From: Ceratotherium simum simum | Taxonomy: Eukaryota > Chordata > Mammalia > Perissodactyla > Rhinocerotidae | Length of the DNA: 64,000 nucleotides | NCBI RefSeq assembly: GCF_000283155.1 | Contig: NW_004454178.1 | Span: forward strand, 4,615,836 to 4,679,835 | Reading direction: 5' to 3' | Shown here: positions 1-11,791 of the stretch, in pieces | Position numbering within the stretch: the first letter of the stretch is position 1 | Layout of the letters: each line of letters starts with the position of its first letter | Notes under the pieces: model-generated | Told to the model about the DNA's origin: nothing | The model's input: the letters and a program-made list of their open reading frames with translations, nothing else | The model's database searches: none | Made by a program: the position numbers and the translations under genes

Positions 1-84
1 TGGTAATAGTTCCTTCGGAAATTTTTGATATAATTCACCACTGAAGCCATCTGGGCCTGGAATTTTCTTTTGGGATTTTTTTAT
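1..84 (-). mobile_element. L1 ORF2 fragment, reverse-transcriptase region (antisense)
   Basis: Read on the minus strand this translates to PGPDGFSGELYQKF, which matches the conserved L1 ORF2 reverse-transcriptase motif (GPDGF..EFYQ.F). It is a decayed LINE-1 piece cut by the window edge on the left. On the right it gives way abruptly near 85 to the 3' untranslated end of another antisense L1 copy. The RT region is not adjacent to the 3' UTR in an intact L1, so this is a junction between two copies or a large internal deletion. Not a functional gene. Confidence 0.8.
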
Positions 85-2297
85 TTTTAAGTGAGTATAT
101 TGAAGTATAACTCACATACAGTAAAATTCACTGTTTCAGTGAATTCAACCAAAATCAAGATAAAGAACATTTCAACATCTCCAAACACTTTCTTGGAGCT
201 GTTGGCAGTCACTCCCCGCCCACATATTTCTGCTTCTAGAACTACAGGTCTGATTTCGCCATATACGGTTTTTCATTTTCCTGAATGTCCTGAGGGGAAT
301 CACATAGCATGTAACTGTTTGTGTCTGGCTTCTTTCACTTGGCGTAATTCTTTTGAGATTATTCAGATTGTTGTGTGTATAATGGTTTGTTCTTTGTTAT
401 TGTTGAGCATAAACTCATTGCAAATTACTTATCATTTCAGAGGTTGACGGACATTTGGTTTGTTCCAATGTGGGATTATTACGGATAAAACTAATATAAA
501 CGTTTGCCTTAAATGTCTTTGTATGGACATATATTTTCATTTTATTTGTGTGTGCACCTAGGAGTGTGATTGCTGGGTCACATAGTAAGCGCATGTTTGA
601 CTCTATAATAAAGTGCCAAACTGTTTTCTAGAGTAACTGTGTAATTTTGCATTCCCACCAGTGAAATATGAGATTTCCAGTTGCTCAGTATCCTTATCAG
701 CACATAATATTGTGAGTCTTTTTTTTTTTTTTTAGCTATTCTAGAGGGTGTGTACTGATATCTTATTTTTGTTTTTATTTGCATTTCCCTAATGACTAAT
801 TATGTTGAGCATTTTTGTGATATTTTTACGTATATCTTTTTTTGGTTTAAATGTCTGTCCTAAACTTATGCCTATTTTTTATCGAATTGTTTGCCCTTCT
901 ATTATTAAGGTGTAATTATTCTTTATATATTTTGTAAACAAGTCCTTTAATAGATATGTGTTTTGTCTTTATATTTTCCCAACAGCATATTTTGAAGAAA
1001 AGTCTTTAATTTTGACAAAATCAAATTTACCAAATTTTTCTCTTATAGTTTGTGTTTTTGGAATCCTGTCTACAAATAATTTGCCTAACAAGTCACAAAG
1101 ATCTTATCCTTTGCTTTCTTCAATAACTTTTGTAGTTGTAGATTTATATTTAGATCTGTGATCCTTTTTACTTTAATTTTTGATATGATACTAGATAAGG
1201 GTAAAAATGTATATACATTAAGATTATTGTGTCTTGAATAATTGTCCCTTTTTATCATATATAATGTTTCTCTTTATCCCTGATAATATTCTTTGTCAAG
1301 TCAATTTTGTGTAATATTACTACACTCACATAGACTTTTTAAAACATCAGTGTTTGTATGGTATATTTTCTTCCATCTTTTTCTCCTGGTGTTTCAGTTT
1401 CGGTGATTTTTATGATCCATTTCTAAATTCAAATATGTCTAGTCTTCATAAATCTATCAAAGAAATTCTTCATCTTTGATATTGTATTTTCCATTGCTAG
1501 CATTTTTACTTGACTCCTTTTTATATTCTCCCTCATTATGCCAAAATTTCACATCTGTTCGTGTATGTGGTTCATTTCTTTCACTTAAGCCTTTAACATA
1601 TTAATCATAGTTATTTTAATCTCTGGTAGTTTCAATAGAGGCATCATATCTTGACATCATTCTGTTTATCTCTTCACAAAGAATGCTTTTTCTTTTTTTC
1701 TGTTTGTGTCCCATAATTTTGTATTGAATGCTGGGCATTGTTTCTCAGTTTTTGGTGCTTCGTATGTATTTGTTTGGTTGGTGATGCTTTCTCGGAACTT
1801 GTGTCTCTTCCCCCAAGGAATTCACACTCTTCCTTGAATGCATGAGAAAACTTGTGTGGGAGAGTTTTGGTTCTTTTCCAGAGGCAGGTGCTTTTGCTAT
1901 GTTCCTCCATTAGTGGCAGTCTACCTTTGCCTGGGACCTGTGTTTCTTTTTGTTTTAATTTAGATAATTTCTATTGACTCTCTTCAAGTTTACTGACTCT
2001 TTACTCTTGCATTTCTAGTCCACAAATAAGCCAACTGAAAGAATTTTTCATCTCTGTTTTGATATTATATGTTTCTAATATTTCCTTTTAACTTGTTTTT
2101 ATAGCTTCCTTTGTTGTATTAAAATCCACTACCCATTTGCTCCTATTGTTCATTTTTTCTACAGACATATACTGTAAATAAAATACTATATTTTTTATAG
2201 TTATTTTAATGTTCTTGTCAGATAATTCTAATATCCAGACTATCATTTTGTCTCCTTCTCTTTATTATTATTATTATTATTATTTTTGGTCATTGGT
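85..2297 (-). mobile_element. Old L1M/HAL1-type LINE, antisense
   Basis: The plus strand shows the reverse complement of an L1 3' end. From about 85 come 3'-UTR-like phrases (aactcacatacagtaaaattcac, 'gtgtctggcttctttcact'). From 450 to 1200 comes the ORF2 C-terminal region (gacggacatttggtttgttcc, 'cctaggagtgtgattgctgggtca', 'cattcccaccagtgaaat'). From 1200 to 2230 the text resembles the 5' or internal part of old L1M/HAL1 elements ('taacatattaatcatagttattttaa', 'aatgctgggcattg'). All frames are interrupted many times. The subfamily is uncertain, and more than one copy may be joined here. It is interrupted by the LTR at 2303. Confidence 0.65.
2262..2285. repeat. (ATT)n microsatellite
   Basis: A short run of ATT/TTA triplets within the antisense L1/HAL1 relic, just before the LTR at 2303. 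Confidence 0.85.
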
Positions 2298-2302
2298 TAC
2301 TA

Positions 2303-2646
2303 TGTTAGTTTCCTAGGGCTGCTGTAACTAGGTATGATAAACCTTAAAACAATAGAAATTTATTGTCTTGTAATTCTGGAGGCTAGAAGGCTGAAGTCAA
2401 GGTGTCAGCAGGGCCATACTCCCTTTAAAACCTGTAGAAGAATTCTCCCTTGCCTTTTCTAGCTTCTGGTGGCTTGCCAACAATCTCAGGCATTCCTTGA
2501 CTTGTAGTTGGGTCACTCCAATCCTCTGCTTCTCATGGCATTTTCCCTGTTTGTCTGTCTTCAGGTGGCCATCTTCTTATGAGGATGGCAGCCCTATTGG
2601 CTTAGGAGCCTATCTTACTCCAGGGTGACCTCATCTTAACCCATGA
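2303..2646 (-). mobile_element. Partial MLT1/MaLR-type solo LTR, reverse orientation
   Basis: Starts with TG at 2303 and reads as the reverse complement of a MaLR-type LTR: 'gttagtttcctagggctgct', 'acaatagaaatttattg', 'attctggaggctagaag', 'aaggtgtcagcagggccat', 'gacctcatcttaac'. The far end is lost near 2646, so no target duplication can be confirmed. It is a non-coding LTR with no internal retroviral genes. It sits inside the antisense L1/HAL1 relic, which resumes afterwards. Confidence 0.6.
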
Positions 2647-3420
2647 CAGTTGCATTTTCTTGTTTCTTCTCCGTGCCATCATTTTAAAATCAAATACCAG
2701 ATATTTTGTGTAAAAGAACAGTAGATACCGAAGTAAACAATACCTATACCCAGAAAAGGACATGGCCCATCTTTTCTGAGGCCACTAGTGTGGTAGGCTG
2801 AGTCAATCTAGTCTGTATTTGATCTAGGTCTGGCTTTGTCAAGACTTTAATTAGAGTCACTTCTCAAATTTCAAGTTATGTGAGAGCAGAATTACAAGCT
2901 TTTCTTTAGTATGTGCGTGAGACATGAATGCTGGAGAGTTTTACTCACGTCTCCCGTCCAGCTCCCTGTCTTCAGCAGGCTCAATACACCTGTACCTCGG
3001 GATGGACGTCTATCAGTACTCCTGTCTTGTCTCGAGTTTTCTTATGAAACCTTGTGGAAAAGAGTTCATGAGTAGGTTCAGACTCTCTTTGTTCAACTGT
3101 TTTCTTCTCACCCACGTTTATAACTTGCTTCTCTTTGTACTGCTCTGCTAAGGATGAAAGCATGACAGTGTCTTCTCTTCCCGATTGGACTCTTTACATT
3201 TTAGCTTTAGTTTGTTAATTTCCTTTGCATCCTCAGTTCTCTGATGGGCTTTATACATCATGATTTTGTGTGTTAGCTTCTATTTTCTTCTTATTATTAG
3301 GGTCAGATTGAAGTGTTCTTGAAACTTTCTACATCTTTGGATGTAGAAGTCACTGACACTCTTTTTAAAGACCTTTTGAAAACTTCTAATTCTCCTTAGA
3401 TTTATTAAGAGGAAACTGCA
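2647..3420 (-). mobile_element. Continuation of antisense L1M/HAL1 relic
   Basis: Resembles the internal or 5' portion of old L1M/HAL1 in reverse ('aagttatgtgagagcagaattacaag', 'tgaatgctggagag'). It follows the LTR directly and probably belongs to the same element as 85-2297. The overlapping 75-aa plus and 60-aa minus frames at 2924-3163 are chance. The assignment weakens towards 3420. Confidence 0.4.
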
Positions 3421-3648
3421 ATTTTTTGTTCATATTTCGGTATACCCTTACAGCTAAGAAACGCCAACTACAAACCCTCTGGCAAATTTCCATAGCTGAG
3501 GATTATTAGTAAACCTCCAATAAATTAGCCCAAAATAGCTGTGATAGCTGCTTTCTTCCCAAGGCCTGTGTATTTACCACATTGGCATAAATATAAACTA
3601 GATAAACAAAACATTACAAATCATCTGGATGTAGTTAAGTATAATGCA

Positions 3649-4162
3649 AGGCCTGTGGTAGGCTTAATAATGCCTTTCCCCACCCCAAAGAAGTCTACAT
3701 CCTTATCCTTGGAACCTATGAATATGTTACCTTTCATAGCAAAAGAGTTTTTGCAAATGTGATTAAGCTTAAGGACTTTGATTTGGGAAAATTATCTTGT
3801 ATAATCTGGATGGGCCCAATCTAATCATCTGAGTCCTTAAATTGGAGAAATTTTCCTGGCTGCTCTTAAAAGAAGATGAATCTAAAGACTGATCAGAGAG
3901 ATGCAACATTGCTGGCTTTGAACACGGAATTCACAAGCCAAGGAGTGTGGGCGACCACTGGAAGCTGGAAAAGGCAGGGAAATGGGTTCTCTCCTGGAGC
4001 CTCCAGAAAGAAATGCAGCTCTTCCGGCCCCTTGATTTTAGTCCATGAGACCCATGTTGGACTTCCAACCTACAGAAGCGTAATATAATCAACTTGTGTT
4101 GTTTTAAGCCACTAAGCTTGTGGTAATTTGCTGTAGTAGCAATATAAAATTAACACAAGGCC
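3649..4162 (+). mobile_element. Complete solo LTR, MLT1/MaLR type, with 5-bp TSD
   Basis: The LTR runs from TGTGGTAGG (3654) to TAACACA (4157), 504 bp. It is flanked by perfect 5-bp duplications AGGCC at 3649-3653 and 4158-4162, which is the size expected for MaLR/ERVL elements. Internal phrases match the sense MLT1 consensus: 'cctatgaatatgttacctt', 'gatgggcccaatctaatcat', 'attgctggctttgaaca', 'gaagctggaaaaggcagg', 'gttgttttaagccactaagc'. There is no internal retroviral sequence, so it formed by LTR-LTR recombination. The 70-aa frame at 3876-4088 is within it and not a gene. Confidence 0.85.
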
Positions 4163-5855
4163 AGAACAAAAAAATATTTTTTGCATATCCATTTTTGCAA
4201 ATTCGGGAGGCAAAATGACAAAAAATAATTTTTTTCTCTTATTCTCCTATCTTTAGTCTGCCAGGAGAATAAGATTAGAAAGAAGTTAGAACACTGGAAG
4301 AAATATTAACATTTTTGTAAACATTAATTTTAAAGGCTAGCGTAGAGTAATATATGTTTTTTTAATCTGAAGAACCCCAAGGAAAGAAGACCTCATAACA
4401 CATTCATTCTCTTTCCAACATTCAATACCCCTCAAGGTCAGAGCATTATTCTTCATATATGACTTATAAATGTTCCAAATAACATCATTAACATAATCTC
4501 AACGAAACATAAGTACTGCAGAATGAGATATTTTTAATGGATCTAAAATAGTGGAAAACGGGTACATTTGGGGCTGTGCAAGATTGAAAAAAGGAGCAAA
4601 AGTAAAGCAAGCGATTCAGTTTTAGAAAGACATCAAACTTAGTTAATAAAACTTCATAGGTTTGTTTGTTGCTTCCCAATTGAGAACATTATACCATGGT
4701 TTCCTTTTTTATTTATACCATTTGAAAAATATTTCTTAAAGACAGTGCTATTTTTCTTACTAAAATCCAACTTTTCTAACACTGTGCAAAGCCCCAATAT
4801 CCCATGTTTTTCTAGCAAGTGGCCAGTTTTTAAGCATAATTTAATTGCACTCCAATTGTACATAATTCAACTGCACTCGAAGTTTTCTACAACCAGTCCA
4901 GTTGCACTCTAAAATGTCATCTTCCAGAAAAGTGAAGCATGAGGATCATTGAAATCTGGCTTTTTAGTTTTGCTTTTGAGATTATCATAAATTTCCTGGC
5001 AACAGTACTGGAAAACTATACAGAAAAACAGTATAGTTTTTCTGGCCATACCAAAACACTCTATATATAACTTGTACAATCCAGTTATAGATGAGTTGTG
5101 AGAGGAAATCTAAATAAATAGGATGATTCTTACATTGCTTGATATTAAAGTTTTGTACTCTGAAGTATCCTGATACTAAACAAGAATTGTATAAATACCT
5201 GTATTATCAGCTCACATGATCACTGTCATTTCCAGAAAGTACTTAAAGTCTTCAATTAGCATCTGATTTTTTAGCTTTAAGTATATAATCAGCTACAGTT
5301 AAAGTAAGATAGTCATTGCTGGACTGTTTTTGACGCTCTCTTGAGAAGTGATGCCTGAAATCCTGATAATGAGGACAGAATAATGGGGAAAAATCTTTAA
5401 AAGTAGACTCAATAAAGTCGAATGATCTTTGATTCTTTATGATAGAGGCAAAAATCTTTATACTGTTTACTTTTCAAGGGCAGTACTCACTGTTAGTGAC
5501 ATTATCAACCTCGTGCTTACATCTGTGTTGTATCTGTATCCATCTGCTCCGATAACTATACCTTAGGCTTTATCATAACTCTTAATACCCAACCCTCTGA
5601 CCGTAAGCCAAGAGCTTACTAACTCTGATTAGTACCCATTTTCTTCTTCTTCTCCATATATTTATTTTTTCCTACCTTCCCTTCTGTCCCCACCTGAATC
5701 CATGGCTCATCACTTCAACCACACTCTGCCACTATCCTGTATCTGCCCCATTGATCCAACTGCATTAATCTAGCTGTCTACCAAGTAACTTTTTCTCATG
5801 CAACTGGAAAGGTGAGAATTAATATTAATTAATGATTTCCAGTGTCATATACACA
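4163..5855. other. Unassigned AT-rich DNA
   Basis: No repeat family or gene recognised. The minus-strand frames at 4488-4863 are short, AT-driven and without recognisable motifs. A short motif (A/C)(T/C)TGCACTC recurs three times between 4843 and 4911. Nothing else is seen. Confidence 0.5.
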
Positions 5856-5859
5856 ATGT

Positions 5860-6260
5860 TTCTCAGCAAGCCTCCTTTGTCCTCTTAGTCATCTCCCCTC
5901 TTCCCTGTTCAGTAATTTCAAAACATGCCTGCTCTCCATAACTAATTACACAGCCACCATATGTCATTTCACTCTCATCCCATCAATTCACCCACTTCTT
6001 TCCAAATAACATAAAAATCATCTTGAGAGAATGTAATCAACTTACCGCCAGACCTGCACAGATGTCTCCATCTACTACAACCCTTTCCAACTTTCCTTAT
6101 TTTCTTTTTCACAATAGGAGAGGTGCCATCTTTTCTACTTCATATTTCTCAAGGACCTTACTCCATCATTTTTCTCTCTCTTGTTTAAGCTAATCTCTAA
6201 CTTCTCTTTGTCCACGAGGCCTTTTATTGAATTCTTGAATATGTTTGCAATTCTTCTACA
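5860..6260 (+). mobile_element. L2 LINE fragment, ORF2 region (sense)
   Basis: The stretch around 6150-6215 (tcaaggaccttactccatca, 'tctctctcttgtttaagct', 'aatctctaacttctc') follows the L2 ORF2 consensus that encodes a Ser/Leu-rich part before the RT core. The rest is pyrimidine-rich like L2. It is very diverged and the limits are approximate. Confidence 0.45.
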
Positions 6261-6319
6261 TTAGAAAGTGATAGCAATGGTAATACAATCAAACCAACTC
6301 TTCCCCCAGCTCCACATTC

Positions 6320-6720
6320 CATATTCAGGTCTGTATCATTTAGTAAGGTTTCAGCTGCAAATTATAGCAACTCTGACTTGAAATAGACTAAACAATAAGA
6401 AATTTTTAGCTGACATAAGATGATTTCCAGTCAGTCAGGATTCCAGTTTCATTCCTCTGTGATTTGTTTAGCTCTGCCCTCTTTTATGTGCTGGCTTTGT
6501 TCTTCATGGTCAAAAGATGGCAGCCACCCACAACTAAGGCAACATCTAACATGTTAACATGCAGAGAGAGGGAGAGGAAATGTCTCCTCCAACTACAAAA
6601 TAAAAATTATTCCCTGCCTTATGCCTGGATAACTGAACCAATCATTGGCAAGAGGAATGGGTTTGCTATGATTGGCTTAGTTTACTCATGCTCTTTGTCT
6701 GGAGCTCAAGGTAAGGTTAA
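6320..6720 (+). repeat. Old mammalian interspersed repeat, family uncertain
   Basis: The order 'agcaactctgacttgaaatag', 'gctgacataag', 'catggtcaaaagatggcagc', 'gaaccaatcattggcaagag', 'gaatgggtttgctatgatt' matches a widespread mammalian repeat consensus that I recognise but cannot name with confidence. The 88-aa frame at 6464-6730 lies inside it and is not considered coding. Confidence 0.45.
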
Positions 6721-9097
6721 AATTTCCTGAGTCCTAAGAACTATGTAGTGGAAGTATAAATACTTTAAAAAAAAGGAGGGAGTTTTTTTGTCTTTCTTTT
6801 TTCCCCAGTAATGAGAAAAGGGGGATGCTGGATAAGCCACCAATGGTGTCTATTACAAAAAGAAACCAAGATGATACAGTGAACCCAAATGCACAAAAAT
6901 GATTGCACAGAAAGGTACAGCTCCAAGATCCTATGAATATTCAACTCAAATTCCTAATTTACTGCTTAAGACAGTGTTCTAGGCCTGCTGGCTCCTGTTC
7001 CTTTACTCACCCTGTCTGAGGAGCTTTTCCTGGGGTGACTTGGGGTTACTGATCCTGGGAGCTACTCACGAACCTCATGCTCTTTGAGAGCAATGTCTAG
7101 ATTTGCTCTTACCTTGGCTGCTCTTCAGCCAGCTCTGGGGCCTTTCGCCACCCTGTCTCCCACCCACCCCAAACTTTGGATGGAGGTTCTTTTACATTTG
7201 TCACATGATGTCTCTACCAAGTCCAAATTCGCCCGCCCTTAGGCGTATCCTTTCAACGATCTTCAGTCTTTCTGATTCCAGGCCTCTGCCCATTTTTCTG
7301 TTTCACTTGCATAAAATATGTATACTTTCTTGATATTTAGTGTGTCCTCTCCTCTTAAGCAATTATACCTTTTTCTTCTATTATTCTTGACTATTTTCTG
7401 GACCCAATATTTATTTAGCCAGGTGGAATCTGATGTTGGGTTCAAATAAATCCTTCCTAAATCTGCTCCTTTGCCAAAGCAGATCCAAACTATTTTACTG
7501 TTCTGTAGAAAATCTCAAATATCTTGGGAAATTCCTATTGACTTTGGATTTCAGAATTGGGGGAAAGCATTTACCTCTTTGTGCATTTGCAAAGGAGAAT
7601 AGTTATGTCCTATTACTTTGTTTCTTTTCTAAGTCATGTTCTCAAGTCTGAGAACTCTAGTTTCCCTAAGGATAACCGTATTCTTTTCTCTCAGAGAACT
7701 AGTCTTATCAATACCTAATCGTTTACAGTTTGGCAATCAGGGAATCTAAAATATAATATAACAACTACACACATTATGGTAAAGGGTGGTTTGTTCACAA
7801 TCAATACCTTATACTATGTATTATTGGTAGATATACATCATGTGCAATATGATACTAATTGCAATCCACATAAAGCTAGGCCTTTTTGCTCCTGCCTGAA
7901 GGCCCATCTCAGGACAATATCATTCTAAAAAGCCCTGAAAAATAATGTGGGCTTCTACAGAATTGCCTCTTGAGGATCTGGCAACAGGAGTGACATTGTA
8001 TATGTTGCATAACACTCAGCAAAACTTAAAGATCCTCTTTGGAAATGTCTTCCCCTTGATTCCTGCATCCTCAAGCCTCTGTCCTCAGAATACACATTTC
8101 CCTTCTTTGGTGACTGCCTTTTTCTTATGCAAAGCAATCTACTAGCTTTTGTCTAAGACTTCTCCCTTATGGGAAGGGATAAGAACCATTGAGGACTTAC
8201 ATGTAATATTTTGTATGTGCCACTCAAGGACTTGAGAAAAAATTTGCTTCTGATGAATGGCATTAATGGATATAAAACATTGCCTGAATTTAATAAAACT
8301 TCAAAAAAGGAAGCAAAAACTTAGTGCCCCCCTTTGGACTCTCTTCTGTCCATCCCTGTTATCTAGAGTTTTCCTTCTCTTTATTTCTCCCCTGTCCATA
8401 CCTTCCCATGGAAGGAACGGATACCTTATAAATCACTAAAATGTCTTAACATGGCTCTTGTTCACAGCAGTATTTAAATCCAAACAGAAGGCAATATTTG
8501 ATATTTAGGGGAAGAATCCTTAATTTTAAACTTTCAGGCATCAGCCCAGTAACTGGAGAGGAATTCGCTGAGCTGGGTATAATTTCCAGAACTTCTGAAA
8601 TCATATCATGTGTTCAACTTTCTATTCACAATTTGGTCATGAGGAAAACTATTCTTGAATTTGTTTATTGAAGAGCTTTTTCTTCCTGTGATTGTCTTTT
8701 GTAGTAGCAAGGGCAAAATAAACCAAGGAATAACAAAAGTTAGTAAAATTTTAGATTACAGTTTAAAATCTCCAAAATCTTTTTGGTAAATAATTCCATG
8801 GTGCATTTTATGACTAGAGATAAAAGAGCTAACAGAGGCTTGTTTTCTATAACAATAACTCCCTCCTCTGTATTTTCACCTCTTCAGAGGCTAATAAGAC
8901 TGTCAAATTGATGGAAAGCTTCCTGCTTACTAAATTATAGCACCTCAATTTGCATTAGCGTAATATGTGCCAAAAATGAAATACTATCTCATTTCAAAGT
9001 CTGTAAATTTATTTTATTACTTATAGTCAATTTTCCTAGTACTCTAAGGTGTAATAGTCCTCTTTAGATTGTTTAAAATAAAACAACTAACTAACAA
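6721..9097. other. Unassigned DNA
   Basis: No named feature. 7000-7470 is more GC- and pyrimidine-rich than its surroundings and ends near 'gttcaaataaatcc', which contains AATAAA, so an eroded LTR is possible but not shown. The frames at 7103-7651, 7945-8145 and 8257-8439 are short, overlap opposite-strand frames and look like chance. Confidence 0.4.
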
Positions 9098-9198
9098 GAA
9101 GAAGGAAGGAAGGAAGGCAGCGAGAGAGGCAGGGAGAGAGGGAGGAGGAAAGAGTGACAAAGAGGGAGAGAAGGAAAAATCAAAAAAAGAAGGAAAGT
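9098..9198. repeat. Purine-rich (GGAA/GAGA) low-complexity tract
   Basis: An imperfect GAAG, GGAA and GAGAG tract on the plus strand. The minus-strand open frame over it (9091-9330) only encodes Leu/Ser/Pro-rich repeats and is an artefact. Confidence 0.85.
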
Positions 9199-9829
9199 AA
9201 ATGTGAGCAATAGTGTTCTTCCTCTCAACATGTTACATGACTGAAAAATAGGATGTTTTTTACCTCTCCTTAATTTGTTTTGAGTTAGCCTGTTTCTTTT
9301 AGTTTCTCTTTGTTTGCAATGGCATAGCAAGTTATCTTGACAAAAACACTAACACTGAACAACAATATGAGAGATCCTAAAGAGAGCCATCCTTATGTCG
9401 CCTCCAATATAATCTCATTTATATCAGACAATCTGTTGTGTACCGAGATTTAATTTTGACAGTGTAAAACTAATCTGAGTAATAAGTAAAATTTACTGGA
9501 GATGTCAAAGTAGAGACATGGAGAGACCTTACTCCAAAGAGAGGGTATTATCTAAGTCCCTATGTTCCCATAGGGAAATCTCAAAAGGAAACTGGGAATT
9601 TAATACAGTGACATGTGGTACTTAATCAGAAAGCAACTAAGAGGAATTATATAGTTCCAAATGTAATAACTCAAAAATGATTGCATCACTAACTTTAAAA
9701 GCACTCTTTTTCTTATGCTGATCTGTAACTCTTGTCAAAAAGAATTGCAAAACCATTCATCAATAAAAAGGTAATGGAGATAGGTGGAATTAAAGGTTGA
9801 AATTATGAATATCTATACTGGTTGTAATA
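9199..9829. other. Unassigned DNA
   Basis: AT-rich sequence without any repeat consensus or frame that I can support. Confidence 0.5.
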
Positions 9830-9990
9830 TAGAACTTTTGAAAGCCTCACAATGACCCTAGGGAATAGGTAGAGTACATGTTAGCCTGTTTTACAGATGA
9901 GAAAACTGAGGCTCAGGGGAGACTCAATGATGAAAGTAAATACAAGAGAGCTGGCAGTGGAACATTGATGGTAATATTCTAAGTTTAGTG
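9830..9990 (+). mobile_element. MIR SINE (sense)
   Basis: Contains the MIR core 'ttttacagatgagaaaactg' followed by 'aggctcagggga' and, after divergence, 'gagctggcagtggaac', matching the MIR order (TTTTACAGATGAGGAAACTG, AGGC.CAGAG, AGCTAGTAAGTGGCAGAG). The limits are approximate. Confidence 0.8.
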
Positions 9991-10279
9991 AAATTCTCAC
10001 TAGACCATACTATTTCTTTTTGTCCAGTGGATGCTCTTGAAGTAAGAACTAAAATCTTGTGATTTTTAAGAATTAAAAAATTGTGATTTTTTTTCTAAAG
10101 GAGACTTTCATTTTCTCATATAACATTGGGGTGCCTCTGCCATAAAAAAGTAATAAGAACTACAGGATCTCCATGATAGAATGACATGGTCCTTGTTCTC
10201 AAAGAAATTCCAGTCTAAGGAAAAAGGAAGAGAAAGAAACCCTAATTTTCCTGCTTCAATGTTCCCCTAGAATTCTGTG

Positions 10280-10465
10280 TATAACACTATTCATGGTTTC
10301 TACATGTATTACGATTATTTGTAATTATATTTCACAACTATTTCTAATCATATCTTGAGCTTATTGAGTGTGAAGATTGGTTCCTACTTATCCTACTTTT
10401 ACAAGGCCAAGCCCAATGCTTGACATACAGTAAGTACTCAATAGATGTGTGCATTTATTGTATGT
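10280..10465 (+). mobile_element. L2 LINE 3' end (sense)
   Basis: 'ttgagtgtgaagattgg' then 'caatgcttgacatacagtaa' and 'gtactcaatagatgtgtg' follow the L2 3'-terminal consensus (AGTGCCTGGCACATAGTAGGTGCTCAATAAATA). Strongly diverged. Confidence 0.6.
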
Positions 10466-10469
10466 TTAT

Positions 10470-10640
10470 CATTAGAAAGGTACACACATCTTGTATAAAA
10501 TTCAAGCAGTATACAAGTATATAATGTAAAAAGTGAAACTTTTCCATCATTTTTACCCTCTTCTACTGCCCTGCTGTTAACATTTTGATTCAGAATCTCT
10601 TAGATATTTTTTACATGTAGAAATATAATGTGATTTTTGA
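10470..10640 (-). mobile_element. Possible old L1 3'-UTR fragment (antisense)
   Basis: 'aaattcaagcagtatacaag', 'aaagtgaaacttttccatc' and 'ctgctgttaacattttg' resemble the reverse complement of an old L1M 3' UTR. The match is loose. Confidence 0.35.
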
Positions 10641-11791
10641 TCAAGTTAAATTCATAAGAAGCTTTGAGAATACAAAAAACCCTTTAAAATATAGAAATTC
10701 TATGTGATTAAAAACTCTGATATTATTTTATAATATTAAACTACTTCAATGCCTTTCTGTAAAAAAGAAAACAATTGGATTCAATGATGACCTTGCAACT
10801 TTGAAGGTTGTATAGACTATTAACAGTGTTTTACCTGTCACACCAGGAACATTCATTTCGGATTAACATTATAATTTATTAGGACAAGAGGTGAATATTA
10901 GTTGTTCTCATTATGAAGTGTTATTGTATTTTCACTTGCATTGTAATATTACCGGTCGAATTCAATATGAGAACTGACATTTCTATTCGTTAGGTTCTAG
11001 ACTAGCAATTAAAAAGATATTTCTACTTTGGAGAGTGTGGTCATTTAGTAATAGAAATAATTCTTAATCCCTTGGGTTGATATCTGGATAGCATATATTT
11101 AATAAATGAATAGCAAGAACTTTACACCATTTCCCATTGTTCAAAGGTTTTTTTCTTTACAGACATCAGTTCAAACGTCTTTCCTAGTTTCCTTTACTTT
11201 TGTTTTACTGATACTTGACTATTGACAGTCTCGATGCTAATGTAATATTGCACTTTTTCTCTAACTTAAAGAGAGAGTAGGTAAACCCTCTTCAGTCTCC
11301 GTGCTACCTAGTGTACCTTCTCAGTATTTTGGAGCTGGAGTAGTGGCTTTGACCTAAAGGCTATGTGTGGAAATTGTAAAATATTTTAGTGAGAATTAAA
11401 AGAAATAAAAAATAGCATACTGTAAAGAATAAATGAGTTATGATTGAACTAAATAGACTTTAGCTAGCCATACAGAAATTGGATGATTAAGAGTGAATTT
11501 TCTGTTTCCTAAAACAAGTTATAGTCAACTAGTTGGTACCTTTTTTATTTTGGAATGTAAATAAGTAGGTAAACTACAACAAATTACTATGTAATTGAAT
11601 TAAACTTGGTATGGCACAAACATTATGTGGCCTCAGTTAGAGGAAAAATTACAACTATGTAAACAGCAAATCGCAAATGAAATATGGCGGAAAAGCTCTA
11701 AGGATCATAGTGGACTAAAAGCTTAATATATGTCTAATAACATGATTCAACGTAGATTAATGGGAAATAAATATACAACAACAGAATAAAT
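10641..11791. other. Unassigned AT-rich DNA
   Basis: No gene or named repeat. A loose inverted repeat (gttctcattatgaa near 10900 against ttcaatatgagaac near 10962) is present but imperfect. Confidence 0.45.

Noticed and set aside
2924..3163. Overlapping ORFs on both strands
   Set aside because: Within antisense L1/HAL1-like DNA; no protein similarity recognised.
7000..7470. Possible LTR ending near an AATAAA
   Set aside because: No TG...CA ends, no target duplication and no consensus I could match, so it is mentioned only as unassigned.
10900..10980. Inverted repeat gttctcattatgaa / ttcaatatgagaac
   Set aside because: Imperfect arms separated by tens of AT-rich bases, readily expected by chance.
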